Assembly (NCBI RefSeq): GCF_003011125.1
Contig: NZ_PXVC01000005.1
Span: 1 to 64,000 of the forward strand
Direction of reading: 5' to 3'
Length of the DNA: 64,000 nt
Origin: Synechococcus lacustris str. Tous
GTDB taxonomy: Bacteria > Cyanobacteriota > Cyanobacteriia > PCC-6307 > Cyanobiaceae
A model generated the notes under the pieces. The model saw nothing but the letters and a program-made list of their open reading frames with translations. It ran no database searches and had not been told where the DNA came from. This document shows, in pieces, positions 1 through 9,523 of this stretch. Each line of letters opens with the position of its first letter. The stretch's first letter is position 1. The position numbers were made by a program, and so were the translations under genes.

Positions 1-2115
1 GGAATGCTTGGCCCTGTTTATTTAGATGGTAGTTATAGTGAAATCTATCCAGATAAAAGTGAGAATATTGAAGGCCTACAGCGATTTTTCAAACAATTCT
101 CCTTCCCTGGCCAAATCGGTAGCCACTGCACGCCTGAAACACCTGGGTCAATCCATGAAGGCGGTGAATTGGGTTATGTGCTCTCCCATGCCTGCGGAGC
201 AATTTTTGATAACCCAGAGCTGATTGCCCTTGCCTGTGTTGGTGATGGAGAAGCTGAAACCGGTCCATTGGCAACAGCCTGGCACATAAATAAATTTATT
301 AATCCAAGCCGTGATGGTGCCGTTCTGCCGGTGTTGCATTTAAACGGCTACAAAATTGCAAACCCCACAATCCTGGCCCGCATTCCCCACTGGGAGCTAG
401 ACAATCTGCTTAGGGGTTATGGCTGGGAGCCAATAACGGTTGAAGGCAGTGAACCGATGGCCATGCATCAAGCAATGGCTGAAGCGATGGAGCAGTCGGT
501 TAAGCAAATACGTGCCGCCCAAGAAAAAGCACGTAGCAGCGCTGAAACCTTCCGCCCCCTATGGCCAATGATCGTGCTGCGCTCACCCAAGGGATGGACA
601 GGCCCAACTGATTTCAACGGCCAAAAATTAGAGGGGTTTTGGCGCTCCCACCAGGTGCCCCTAAATAACCCCCGCAAAGATCCAGAACAATTAGCAGCAT
701 TAGAAACTTGGCTTAAAAGTTATAAACCTGAGGAGTTATTTGATAACGACGGCAGATTGCATGCTGAATTAAGAAAGCTGTCGCCAAAGGGAAACCAGCG
801 GATGGGATCTAATCCAAATGCCAACGGTGGTTTACTACGTAAAAAATTGCATTGGCCCAATGTGGAAGCCCTAGCGGTAAGGGTGGAAAGCCCAGGCCAG
901 CGGAAAGCGGAGAATACCTATCCCCTGGGTGAATTAATTCGCGATCTAATCAAAAAAAATCCAGGCCGTTATCGTTTATTTGGCCCCGATGAAACCCATT
1001 CCAATCGATTGCAAGCTGTATATGAAACCACCAAAAAAGTATGGATGGGCCAATATCTTCCAGAGGACCTAAATGGCAGTGAATTAAGTAGTGATGGCTT
1101 TGTGGTGGAGATGCTTTCCGAGCACACTTTAGTGGGAATGATGGAGGGTTATCTACTTACCGGCAGATATGGATTTTTCCACACCTATGAAGCCTTTGCC
1201 CATGTAATTGCATCGATGTTTAACCAGCATTGCAAATGGCTGGATGTGTGCCAAACCGTGCCCTGGAGAGCACCGATAGGGTCGTGGAACTGCCTGATTT
1301 CTTCCACCGTATGGCGCCAAGATCACAACGGATTTACCCACCAAGATCCAGGTTTTATCGACCTTGCAGGCAATAAGAAAGGTAGTGTTACCAGGGTTTA
1401 CCTACCCGCTGATGCCAATTGTTTATTGGCGGTGGCAGAAGAGGCCCTGCAGGAAACAAATGTGGTAAATATAATTGTTTCTGATAAACAGAAACATTTG
1501 CAATACTTAAATTTAGAAGATGCTCGCCGCCATGTGTCAAGGGGTATGGGGATGTGGCCATGGGCATGTAACGATAATTGCAATGGCAGCATCGACCATC
1601 CCGATGTGGTGATGGCTTCCGCCGGTGATGTGCCAACCAAAGAAACCCTAGCGGCGATTGAAATCCTAAGAAGGGAATTACCGATGCTAAAAATTCGTTA
1701 TATCAATGTAGTGAAATTATTTAGCCTCACCTTGCCAAGCGAACATCCCCACGGTATCAACAACCGCGATTTTGATGATTTATTTACCACTGATTGCCCT
1801 GTGATATTCAACTTCCATGGCTATCCATGGCTTATTCATCGCCTCACCTATAAGCGCCATAATCATGCAAATATTCATGTGCGTGGCTACAAAGAAAATG
1901 GCAATATCAACACCCCTTTGGAATTAGCAATTATCAATCAGATCGATCGCTTTAATTTGGTTATTGATGTAATTGATAGGGTTGAAATTTTAGGTTGCCG
2001 CGCCGCCCACCTAAAGCAAAGTATGCAAGATCAAATTCTACGTCAAAGGGCCTATGCCTATGAACACGGAATGGATGATCCATTAGTAAGTGATTGGCAG
2101 TGGACATCACCTTAA
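1..2115 (+). CDS. xfp: Phosphoketolase, 5' end cut by the window edge
   Basis: Thiamine-diphosphate enzyme that splits xylulose-5-phosphate (and often fructose-6-phosphate) with phosphate to give acetyl phosphate plus a triose or tetrose phosphate, in the cytosol. The reading frame is open from base 1. Counting from the first ATG at base 4, the family segment YLDGSYSEIYP lies near residues 6-16 and the cofactor motif GDGEAETG near 80-87. Phosphoketolases are usually about 800 residues and 703 are visible, so roughly 100 N-terminal residues lie outside the window; the ATG at base 4 is not the true start. The stop overlaps the start of the acetate kinase gene, which consumes acetyl phosphate, so the two form a pathway operon. 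The family call is very secure; substrate preference cannot be read from sequence. Confidence 0.96.
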   Translation, partial: GMLGPVYLDGSYSEIYPDKSENIEGLQRFFKQFSFPGQIGSHCTPETPGSIHEGGELGYVLSHACGAIFDNPELIALACVGDGEAETGPLATAWHINKFINPSRDGAVLPVLHLNGYKIANPTILARIPHWELDNLLRGYGWEPITVEGSEPMAMHQAMAEAMEQSVKQIRAAQEKARSSAETFRPLWPMIVLRSPKGWTGPTDFNGQKLEGFWRSHQVPLNNPRKDPEQLAALETWLKSYKPEELFDNDGRLHAELRKLSPKGNQRMGSNPNANGGLLRKKLHWPNVEALAVRVESPGQRKAENTYPLGELIRDLIKKNPGRYRLFGPDETHSNRLQAVYETTKKVWMGQYLPEDLNGSELSSDGFVVEMLSEHTLVGMMEGYLLTGRYGFFHTYEAFAHVIASMFNQHCKWLDVCQTVPWRAPIGSWNCLISSTVWRQDHNGFTHQDPGFIDLAGNKKGSVTRVYLPADANCLLAVAEEALQETNVVNIIVSDKQKHLQYLNLEDARRHVSRGMGMWPWACNDNCNGSIDHPDVVMASAGDVPTKETLAAIEILRRELPMLKIRYINVVKLFSLTLPSEHPHGINNRDFDDLFTTDCPVIFNFHGYPWLIHRLTYKRHNHANIHVRGYKENGNINTPLELAIINQIDRFNLVIDVIDRVEILGCRAAHLKQSMQDQILRQRAYAYEHGMDDPLVSDWQWTSP

Positions 2116-3131
2116 TAGTTAATGCCGGCAGCAGTAGCCTTAAATTACAGTTATTCAACCAAGAAGCTGAATCTTTTTGGAAAAGCTCAATTAACTGGAG
2201 CCCCCAAACCCAAACTATTGGGGATTTGCAAAAGCTATTTGCAGAACAATTAACTAAAGAATTAGGAGCACCCATAGCAATAAACCAAATCGATGCCGTG
2301 GGGCATCGGATTGTTCACGGCGGCGATAATTTCAATGGAGCCGTTGTTATTGATGCCAGGGTAAAAACAGAACTGCTGCAATTAAGGCGCTTAGCGCCAT
2401 TGCATAACGGCGCCGCCTTAAATGTAATTGAAGCCCTTGAACTCCTATTGCCTGGTGTGTGGCAAGCGGCGGCCTTCGACACCAGCTTTCATCGCAACTT
2501 ACCCGTAGAAGCAAGCACCTATGCCCTACCGCTGGAATGGCGTGAACGTGGTTTGCATCGTTTTGGTTTCCATGGCCTCAGCCATGGCGCCATTGCCCGC
2601 CGTTTTCCAAAACATAAATTGATCAGTGCCCACCTGGGGGCGGGTTGTTCCTTGGCTGTAATTAAAAACGGCCACTGCATCGACACCACGATGGGCTACA
2701 CCCCCCTCGATGGTTTGGTGATGGCTAGCCGCAGCGGCAGCGTAGACCCGGGAATCCTGCTGGAATTATTGGCGCAAGGTGTAACTGCAGCTGAATTAGA
2801 AGAGGGATTACAAAAACGCAGCGGACTGCTGGGGCTTTCAGGCCGCAGCGGCGATATGCAGGAATTACGTCAACTAGCAATGGCTGGTAATGCCGATGCC
2901 AATTTGGCAATTGCCGTGTTCCAACAGCAACTGCTCAAGGCAATTGGCGCTGGCTTTGCCCTATTGGGGGGCCTTGATGTGTTGGCACTAACAGGTGGCA
3001 TCGGTGAACACGACCAGGTTCTGCGGCAGTGGTTAAGAGGGCGGCTACAGCTACTAGGAACAGCCCAGATAGCGATCATTAGCGCTAATGAGGAGTTGGA
3101 GATCTACCAACAGATCACTGCCTTGAGATAG
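2094..3131 (+). CDS. ackA: Acetate kinase
   Basis: Transfers phosphate from acetyl phosphate to ADP, giving acetate and ATP. The N-terminal VNAGSSSLK phosphate-binding motif, HRIVHGG, FGFHGLSHG, the adenosine-binding stretch around HLGAGCS, and GGIGEHD near the C-terminus mark the ASKHA acetate kinase family. At 345 residues it is shorter than the usual 400; the shortening is mostly near the C-terminus, after GGIGEH, and all core motifs remain. The start is TTG at 2094 (GTG at 2100 is an alternative); both lie inside the end of the phosphoketolase gene, which suggests translational coupling. Its last 17 bases overlap the end of the convergent GMC oxidoreductase gene. Confidence 0.95.
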   Translation: MAVDITLIVNAGSSSLKLQLFNQEAESFWKSSINWSPQTQTIGDLQKLFAEQLTKELGAPIAINQIDAVGHRIVHGGDNFNGAVVIDARVKTELLQLRRLAPLHNGAALNVIEALELLLPGVWQAAAFDTSFHRNLPVEASTYALPLEWRERGLHRFGFHGLSHGAIARRFPKHKLISAHLGAGCSLAVIKNGHCIDTTMGYTPLDGLVMASRSGSVDPGILLELLAQGVTAAELEEGLQKRSGLLGLSGRSGDMQELRQLAMAGNADANLAIAVFQQQLLKAIGAGFALLGGLDVLALTGGIGEHDQVLRQWLRGRLQLLGTAQIAIISANEELEIYQQITALR

Positions 3132-4698
3132 CAGCCAAGCAAGCCCGCCTGGTGAGTGCCATTGAGGTGAGCGTTGGGCTTTGCCAACCGGATCTAGGCC
3201 AACAACTGCCATCGGTAACCAACAGGTTGCTGCAGGTGTGAAAACGATTCCAACGATCCAGCACTGATCGCTCAGGGTTATCGCCCATGGGTGCACCACC
3301 TAATTCATGGATGTAGTAGCCGGGTGGTGGCACCGCCTGGGAGCCGGCGGCACTAGCCGTTAGCCATGGTTCGATCAATGCCAAGCGGAACAAATCTTCG
3401 ATGGGTTTGATCTCACCGCCCGCCGCCTGCACCACCGTTTGCATGCGGCTGAGCATCAAATTCACCAGGGTTTGTTCTGCCATGCCCCAAGCCATGGCGA
3501 TATGGGCCACCGGTAAACCCCATGCATCACAACGGCCATGATCAAGGCAAACGCGGTTGCTGGGATTTGGCTGCACCTCCCCATGGCCAATCAAAAAACC
3601 AATTGCCGCCTTTGGATCACGGCGCAATAAAGCAGGTGGATCAAAGCGCTGCACGCCACACCACAGGCCATAGCCCTCGCCGGTATTGGGAATGAAAGCG
3701 CTTTCAGCCCCCGATAAACCTGTTCCCAAAGGCGCTGGCGCCTGGGCTGGCAAAGCAAAAAAACGGGCAACAGACACATGATCCATCAAGCCCAAACCGA
3801 TCAGGCCATGGGGATCGATCAAACCGTTGCTGCAGCGATCATCCCGAGAAAGCAACAGCAAGCGCAGGCTTTCGATTGTGGAAGCGCAAAGCACAACCAG
3901 CTTTGCCTTGGCGCGATGCATGGCACCGCTGGTGGCATCAATAAACAACACCCCCTCAAGTTGATCTTGGCTTGGCGATAGCAACAGCTCGGCAACAACC
4001 GCACCACTGCGCAGGGTTACTAAACCGGTGGCCAGGGCAGCAGCAAGGGCACCACCCTGGGCGCTGTAGCGGGGCCAACACCCATCCCGTTTGGCTTGGT
4101 GGCGCGGAAAACCGCGGGACGCAATAAAGGGCAAACCCAATTGCTTGCAGGCGCTTTGCAAATGCAATTCCCCCGGTGTGAAGGCAGCTGGCGGGGCGAA
4201 TTCACCATCGGGCAACAGTTCCAAACCATCGCGGCCACCCCATACCCCCAGCTGTTGCTCCAGGGCGCTGTAGTGGGGGCTTAGTTCGCTGTGGTTTAAG
4301 GGCCAGGCCTGGTTGAATTCATTATCGGAAAGCCGCAGGGTGATGCCACCCCAACTAAGGCTTTTACCGCCCACCTGGCGGCCACGGGTCCAAAGAAAAG
4401 GCTGATCAGCGGGGGTGGTGTATGGGTTTTGCTGTTCGTTTACATAGAGGTTGGGGTTGTTTTTCCAATAGCCAGGGTGCTGGCCTTGCAGCAAATGGTG
4501 GCCAGCACTGAGGTGTGCCACACGGCGCAGGCTATTTAACGGTTCTGCCCCAAGGGCATCGCCCACGGATTTATCAGCGCCGGCCTCCAGCACCAGCACA
4601 CTTAAACCCTGTTGGGCCAGGGTTTGGGCGGCAACGGCACCGGTGGCACCACTACCCACCACAAGGGCGTCGTAGCAATGGTGGGGGTCAAATTTCAT
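3115..4698 (-). CDS. GMC-family FAD-dependent oxidoreductase
   Basis: Flavoprotein of the glucose-methanol-choline oxidoreductase family. The N-terminal Rossmann motif GSGATG lies at residues 15-20 and is followed by an acidic strand end (VLEAG). The C-terminal GMC domain contains HELGGAPMGDNP and the ending LLVTDGSCWPRSGWQSPT, typical of sugar or alcohol oxidases and dehydrogenases of this family. Length is 527 residues, with an ATG start. No signal peptide is evident. The donor substrate cannot be predicted from what I see. The gene is convergent with ackA (17-base overlap) and divergent from psbQ, with about 60 bases between the two starts. Confidence 0.85.
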   Translation of the reverse strand: MKFDPHHCYDALVVGSGATGAVAAQTLAQQGLSVLVLEAGADKSVGDALGAEPLNSLRRVAHLSAGHHLLQGQHPGYWKNNPNLYVNEQQNPYTTPADQPFLWTRGRQVGGKSLSWGGITLRLSDNEFNQAWPLNHSELSPHYSALEQQLGVWGGRDGLELLPDGEFAPPAAFTPGELHLQSACKQLGLPFIASRGFPRHQAKRDGCWPRYSAQGGALAAALATGLVTLRSGAVVAELLLSPSQDQLEGVLFIDATSGAMHRAKAKLVVLCASTIESLRLLLLSRDDRCSNGLIDPHGLIGLGLMDHVSVARFFALPAQAPAPLGTGLSGAESAFIPNTGEGYGLWCGVQRFDPPALLRRDPKAAIGFLIGHGEVQPNPSNRVCLDHGRCDAWGLPVAHIAMAWGMAEQTLVNLMLSRMQTVVQAAGGEIKPIEDLFRLALIEPWLTASAAGSQAVPPPGYYIHELGGAPMGDNPERSVLDRWNRFHTCSNLLVTDGSCWPRSGWQSPTLTSMALTRRACLAAISRQ

Positions 4699-4758
4699 AT
4701 CTACGGTGAGAACTGAGGGAAGGGGCCGGTAAACTCGCTCCCATCCAGCCTTCTAATA

Positions 4759-5217
4759 ATGGTGTCTGCCCTGCGTCGCCTTGCCCTATGGGGCCTTGCG
4801 TTTGTGCTCAGCATTGGTTTAAGCGCCTGTGATGGCGCTAATGCCAAGGCAGCAGCCACGATCAGCCCTGAGGATATGGCCACCATCGGCCGCCAGGCCA
4901 AAGGTTTCCTAGCTGCTAAGGAGCGCCTGCCGGAGCTGGCAACTTTGGTGAATGAAAAGAATTGGGTGTTTACCCGTAATTTGATCCATGGCCCCATGCA
5001 AGAGGTGAGCCGTGAAATGAGCTACATCAACCAACGGCTACTGCCAGCAGATCGCGCCGAAGCAATCAAAAGAGCTAACGCATTGAAAGAATCATTAGCG
5101 GAATTAGACGAATCAGCACGCTTGCAAGATGGCAATAGCCTCAGCAAGAACTACATCCGTGTTGCCAGTGGTTTTGGCGCCTACGCCGAAGTAATCCCAA
5201 GCGCAGCGCTCAACTGA
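4759..5217 (+). CDS. psbQ: Photosystem II lipoprotein PsbQ (CyanoQ)
   Basis: Lumenal extrinsic subunit that stabilises the oxygen-evolving side of photosystem II. The N-terminus has basic residues, a hydrophobic stretch and a lipobox LSAC with Cys24, so the mature protein should be lipid-anchored on the lumenal face of the thylakoid. The mature part is helical, and the segment NEKNWVFTRNLIHGPMQEV with the following SREMSYINQRLLP is characteristic of cyanobacterial PsbQ. Length of 152 residues fits the family. ATG start. The next gene, a ThiO-like oxidoreductase, follows within a few bases, an unexpected pairing for a photosystem gene. Confidence 0.9.
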   Translation: MVSALRRLALWGLAFVLSIGLSACDGANAKAAATISPEDMATIGRQAKGFLAAKERLPELATLVNEKNWVFTRNLIHGPMQEVSREMSYINQRLLPADRAEAIKRANALKESLAELDESARLQDGNSLSKNYIRVASGFGAYAEVIPSAALN

Positions 5218-5222
5218 ATTTA

Positions 5223-6320
5223 ATTAATAAACAAAAAAAGGTTGCTGTTATTGGCGCTGGCTTCGTTGGCTGTTGCACAGCCTGGCTGCTAACAAAACAG
5301 GGCCATAATGTAACTTTGATATCTACTAATTCAAGTGGCAGTTCTGCAGCCTTAGGGCTTTTGATGGCCGATGTATTTCAGCGCAGCAGCGGCCGCAGCT
5401 GGAGGCTTAGGCAACAATCAATGCAGCTATTTGGCGAGTGGCAACAACATTTGCAAGGCGCCGGCCATCAAGCAAAAATCAATCGCGGCCTATGGCTATT
5501 AACAAATAACAGCAATCAATGGCAGAAATATCAAATGCTGGCCGAAGAGCGCAGCAAGCAGGGCATTGGCATGGAGATATTCAATGCAGCTGCCCTCAAG
5601 GAGCAGGTGGAATTAGGTGTGCTGCCACCCCTATCAGAGGGGCTGATTGGAGGGATCTGGAGCAGTAGAGATGGCCAATTAGATCCAACTGAATGGATGA
5701 AAGAATTACTACTAGATGGCCAAAATAAAGGCTTGAAATATATTAATAGCAAAGTTAGCCAGTTAACTCAAATTGATGGGAGCTGGCAACTTAGCTTGGA
5801 GGCAAACAACAAAGATAATGAAATATATGATTGGCTAATGGTTTGCGCAGGGCTTGAAAGCATTGCGTTATTAGCGCCGCTGGGTTTAAGTAATACAAAT
5901 AATCTTGCGATGCAACCGGTGTTGGGCCAGGCGCTTGAATTAAAACTTCCGGCTGGAATAAATTTACAGCAAAGCATCAATTGGGATGGCATTAATTTGG
6001 TACCACGGCCGGATAATCATCTTTGGCTTGGTGCCACCCTAGAGCCGGGCTTAAATCAAAATCAAGCAGGATCTATCGATGCATTAAAAGATATGCAGCA
6101 GCTGAATGGGGCTGCTCCAGAATGGCTAAATCAAGCAAAAGTAATACGCCATTGGCAAGGGGTTAGGGCCCAACCTTTAGCGCAACCAGCGCCGGTGCTT
6201 GAACAATTACTGCCGGGTTTATGCCTAATGGCAGGCCACTACCGCAATGGAATTTTGCTTGGCCCCGCTAGTGCAATGTGGGCGGCCACAATCATTAATG
6301 AAGACAGCAAGGATAACTAA
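5223..6320 (+). CDS. thiO: ThiO-like glycine/D-amino acid oxidase (FAD), non-canonical start
   Basis: FAD-dependent amine oxidase of the DadA/ThiO family. ThiO oxidises glycine to the imine used for the thiazole ring of thiamine. The dinucleotide motif VAVIGAGFVG begins about 7 codons after the proposed start. The C-terminal GHYRNGILLGP is a ThiO hallmark. In this frame there is no ATG, GTG or TTG between the upstream in-frame stop (TAG at 5136) and TTG at 5316, and that TTG lies after the FAD motif, so it cannot be the real start. I place the start at ATT 5223, just after the psbQ stop; CTG at 5214 is an alternative. A damaged start codon is also possible. Oxidase family is secure, ThiO assignment likely; thiG and thiL occur elsewhere in the window. 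Confidence 0.75.
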   Translation: MNKQKKVAVIGAGFVGCCTAWLLTKQGHNVTLISTNSSGSSAALGLLMADVFQRSSGRSWRLRQQSMQLFGEWQQHLQGAGHQAKINRGLWLLTNNSNQWQKYQMLAEERSKQGIGMEIFNAAALKEQVELGVLPPLSEGLIGGIWSSRDGQLDPTEWMKELLLDGQNKGLKYINSKVSQLTQIDGSWQLSLEANNKDNEIYDWLMVCAGLESIALLAPLGLSNTNNLAMQPVLGQALELKLPAGINLQQSINWDGINLVPRPDNHLWLGATLEPGLNQNQAGSIDALKDMQQLNGAAPEWLNQAKVIRHWQGVRAQPLAQPAPVLEQLLPGLCLMAGHYRNGILLGPASAMWAATIINEDSKDN

Positions 6321-6351
6321 TTGCTTTCCTTGCAACTTCAGCCATTTAAAG

Positions 6352-8370
6352 TTAACTTCTCCCCACTAACTTTTGGCGCAGCTTTTTGATTTGATCACGC
6401 AAACTAGCTGCTGCTTCGAAATCAAGTTTTGCAGCTGCTGTTTTCATTTTTTCCTCTAATTGTGTAATCAACTCAGGTAATGCTTCCAAAGGCACTCCAT
6501 TGTGTTGGGCAACTTCAACCGCCTCTGTAAGTTGATCATCATTTAATTTGCGCGACATCTCAAGAAAAGCAAGGATTGGATTATTACCAATCGATCTTTT
6601 GCCCGCTGCCGTTGGCGTTATACCATGTTTAAGGTTGTATGCATGTTGAACAGCCCGCCGTTGTTCAGTAACAGTAATTGCCTTAGCCATCGAATCAGTG
6701 AGATTATCTGCATATAGCAGTGCCTTGCCATCCACATGGCGAGCTGCCCTACCAATGGTTTGAATTAATGAGCGCTCAGCCCGCAAAAAGCCTTCCTTAT
6801 CAGCATCTAATATGGCCACTAAAGAAACTTCAGGCAGGTCTAAACCCTCCCTCAATAAGTTCACACCCACCAACACATCATATTCACCATTACGCAAATC
6901 TTGAATGATTTCAATCCGTTCAATCGAATGGATTTCAGAATGCAAATAACGCACTTTTACCTGGTTTTCAGCTAAATAATCTGTTAAATCTTCTGCCATT
7001 CGTTTCGTTAGGGTTGTTATTAGTACCCTTTCCTTGCGATCAGCGCGCACACGTATTTCACCTAATAAATCATCCACCTGGCCGCCGGTTGGCCTCACTT
7101 CAACAATCGGATCAAGCACACCCGTGGGGCGGATTACCTGTTCTGCCACATTGCCGTTAGAAATCTCTAATTCCCAATTGCCTGGCGTTGCACTAACAAA
7201 TATTGTTTGCTGCGCTTTTTGCCAAAATTCCTCTGCTTTTAAGGGGCGATTATCAGCGGCACTAGGTAAACGAAAGCCATGGTCTATCAATACCTGTTTG
7301 CGGGCCCTATCACCGTTATACATGGCATGTAATTGCGAGCAGGTAACATGGCTTTCATCCACAACTAAAAGCCAATCCTTAGGGAAGTAATCAATCAAAC
7401 ATTCAGGTGGTGTACCGGCCTGCCTACCAGCTAGATGCCGAGCATAATTTTCCACACCATTGCAATAACCCACCTGTTGCAGCATTTCAAGGTCGTAGGT
7501 GGTGCGTTGTTCAAGCCGCTGCGCTTCTAGTAATTTGCCCTGGCCTTGCAATTCATCTAAACGCATGCGCAACTCAGCGCGAATTTCAGCAATCGCACCA
7601 TCTAAACGATCTTTTGGTGTTACAAAGTGTTTGGCTGGATAGATATTAATTGCTTCTAAACTTTGTAGAATCTCACCAGTTGTTGGATCCACATAACGGA
7701 TCGCTTCCACCTCATCGCCAAATAGTTCAATCCGCACCAAACGATCTTCATAGGCAGGGCCAATTTCCAACACATCACCCTTAACGCGAAAGCGACCGCG
7801 GGCAATTTCAGTGTCGTTACGGGTGTATTGATTATTAACCAATTCCCGCAATGAAGAACGTAGATTTAAATTATCTCCCACCTTAAATGGAACCGCAGCT
7901 TTTAAATATTCAGAGGGAATGCCCAAACCATATATACAACTAATTGATGCCACTACTATCACATCGCGCCGCTCAAATAACGAACGCGTTGCCGAGTGGC
8001 GCAACATATCAATCTCTTCATTTATTGATGCTGTTTTTGCAATATATGTATCAGAAACAGGCACATACGCCTCAGGCTGATAATAATCATAGTAAGAAAT
8101 AAAATATTCAACTGCATTTTGCGGGAAAAACTCCCGCAATTCATTACATAGCTGTGCCGCAAGGGTTTTGTTATGGGCTAACACCAAAGCCGGCCGGCCG
8201 GTGCGCTGGATCACATTGGCAATTGAAAAAGTTTTGCCGGTGCCAGTGGCACCAAGCAATGTTTGATATCGCTCGCCATCATCCATGCCCTTAACCAAGG
8301 TTTCAATGGCAGTGGGCTGATCGCCATTGGGGCTATAGGGAGCTTGTAGGCGGAAATCCACCGGGGCCAA
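6352..8370 (-). CDS. uvrB: Excinuclease ABC subunit B
   Basis: Damage-verifying helicase-like subunit of nucleotide excision repair, working with UvrA and UvrC. Walker A GATGTGKT is at residues 40-47. The beta-hairpin region with [12 protein letters not shown] follows, then helicase motif [13 protein letters not shown]-terminal UVR domain ([23 protein letters not shown]) binds UvrC. Length of 672 residues is normal. The start is TTG at 8370, directly abutting the stop of the upstream membrane gene; GTG at 8361 is an alternative. Zero spacing suggests co-transcription with the upstream gene. No clear LexA box was seen directly upstream. Confidence 0.97.
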   Translation of the reverse strand: MAPVDFRLQAPYSPNGDQPTAIETLVKGMDDGERYQTLLGATGTGKTFSIANVIQRTGRPALVLAHNKTLAAQLCNELREFFPQNAVEYFISYYDYYQPEAYVPVSDTYIAKTASINEEIDMLRHSATRSLFERRDVIVVASISCIYGLGIPSEYLKAAVPFKVGDNLNLRSSLRELVNNQYTRNDTEIARGRFRVKGDVLEIGPAYEDRLVRIELFGDEVEAIRYVDPTTGEILQSLEAINIYPAKHFVTPKDRLDGAIAEIRAELRMRLDELQGQGKLLEAQRLEQRTTYDLEMLQQVGYCNGVENYARHLAGRQAGTPPECLIDYFPKDWLLVVDESHVTCSQLHAMYNGDRARKQVLIDHGFRLPSAADNRPLKAEEFWQKAQQTIFVSATPGNWELEISNGNVAEQVIRPTGVLDPIVEVRPTGGQVDDLLGEIRVRADRKERVLITTLTKRMAEDLTDYLAENQVKVRYLHSEIHSIERIEIIQDLRNGEYDVLVGVNLLREGLDLPEVSLVAILDADKEGFLRAERSLIQTIGRAARHVDGKALLYADNLTDSMAKAITVTEQRRAVQHAYNLKHGITPTAAGKRSIGNNPILAFLEMSRKLNDDQLTEAVEVAQHNGVPLEALPELITQLEEKMKTAAAKLDFEAAASLRDQIKKLRQKLVGRS

Positions 8371-8754
8371 TCAGATGGCACCAAATACTAAAGACAAAAC
8401 AACCATGCTGATGATGCTGTAAGCCAAAGAACCAAGAATTGCGCTAAATACACCATTTTTCAGGCGGAAACCATCCACAAAACCAGCTGCTAAACCAAAT
8501 AGAATTGCCGTAATAAGCCAATTAAACAACAAACTGATCGGTTGAATTAAACCACCTAAGCTTGTTACAGCCCATGGCAATAAAAATAATGCTTTTAATG
8601 GCAAAGTTAACAAACTACCCAATAAACCAATGGCGCCAGCTGATAGCAGCGCAGCGCCAAAGCCTTCGAATTCCACCCCAAGGGGCAAACTGGCAATTAA
8701 AAGCAGCACTAATGCGCGAATCGGCCACTGCAACAACCAGTCAAAGCCAGTCAC
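8371..8754 (-). CDS. Small membrane protein, phage holin family 4 type
   Basis: 127-residue hydrophobic protein with about four membrane segments, resembling the family named phage holin 4 superfamily (PF04020-like). It is found widely in bacterial chromosomes outside prophages. The function is not established, and no phage genes are nearby, so holin activity should not be assumed. Start GTG. It lies 8 bases after ycf23 and abuts uvrB, so ycf23, this gene and uvrB probably share a transcript. Confidence 0.7.
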   Translation of the reverse strand: MTGFDWLLQWPIRALVLLLIASLPLGVEFEGFGAALLSAGAIGLLGSLLTLPLKALFLLPWAVTSLGGLIQPISLLFNWLITAILFGLAAGFVDGFRLKNGVFSAILGSLAYSIISMVVLSLVFGAI

Positions 8755-8762
8755 CTGTTAGC

Positions 8763-9512
8763 TCAGCGTTGATGTGTAAGTGAAACCCTAGCCACGAGCG
8801 CCTCCCGTAAACCACGCACCACCGCCAGCATGGCAATTTCATCGCTCAGGCGATTAACTGCCGATCCCACACCAACGCCTGCGGCACCAGCGGCCTGGGC
8901 CATGGGCAAGGTTGTGGCTGATAAGCCAGATGCACAAAGCACTGGCACCTGCACCGCCCGGCTGATGCAATGGGCTGCAGCCAGGGTGGGTGCTGCTTTT
9001 TCAATTAAGCCTTGGATGCCAGCGCTATATGGCCGAGCACTGGTGCCACCTTCTGTTTGGATTAGGTCAGCTCCTGCCGCCACCAACTCAATGGCCAACT
9101 GCTCCTGTTGATCAAGGGCCATGGTGTGGGGCACCGTTACCGAAAGGCTGAGCTGGGGTAGCAAAGCCTTTGTGCGCCTGGTGAGTTCAAGCACTTCAGC
9201 GCCGCTGAATACACGGCCCTGGGCATAGAAGCTGTCGTAGTTGCCGATTTCCAGCAGCGTTGCCCCCGCTGCTACCGCCGCAGGGAATAGTTCAGGATCC
9301 ACCGCCGAAACACAGATTGGTAAGCCTGATTCGGCTGCAGCCAGCTGAACGATGGCTGGATCACAGGCCACATCAATTAAATCCGCCCCACCTGCAGCCG
9401 CCGCCCTAGCCACCATTGCCACAGAAGCTGGATCAAAATTGGCGAGGCCAGCTATCACTTTGAGCAGGCGTTGCTCGTTTAGGGCAGCTTTAAGCAAGTT
9501 AGGAAGCAACAT
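8763..9512 (-). CDS. ycf23: Ycf23-like protein (DUF561), TIM-barrel fold
   Basis: 249-residue protein of the Ycf23/DUF561 family, conserved in cyanobacteria and some algal plastids and of unknown biochemical role. The sequence looks like an alpha/beta barrel related to phosphate-binding TIM barrels: repeated strand-helix units with segments such as GGADLIDVACDP, ATLLEIGNYDSFYAQG, QTEGGTSARP and a C-terminal GAAGVGVGSAVN phosphate-loop-like stretch. Start ATG, divergent from tilS with only about 11 bases between start codons, so the two promoters must overlap or lie inside coding sequence. Confidence 0.82.
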   Translation of the reverse strand: MLLPNLLKAALNEQRLLKVIAGLANFDPASVAMVARAAAAGGADLIDVACDPAIVQLAAAESGLPICVSAVDPELFPAAVAAGATLLEIGNYDSFYAQGRVFSGAEVLELTRRTKALLPQLSLSVTVPHTMALDQQEQLAIELVAAGADLIQTEGGTSARPYSAGIQGLIEKAAPTLAAAHCISRAVQVPVLCASGLSATTLPMAQAAGAAGVGVGSAVNRLSDEIAMLAVVRGLREALVARVSLTHQR

Positions 9513-9523
9513 GCAGGTGTTAG

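Noticed and set aside
3778-4284. Several open frames opposite the GMC oxidoreductase gene
   Set aside because: They lie in shadow frames of a long, clearly conserved gene and show no family motif.
8371-8754. Evidence of a prophage because the family name contains holin
   Set aside because: The protein family is common in bacterial chromosomes, its neighbours are core genes, and no integrase, terminase, capsid or tail genes are visible.
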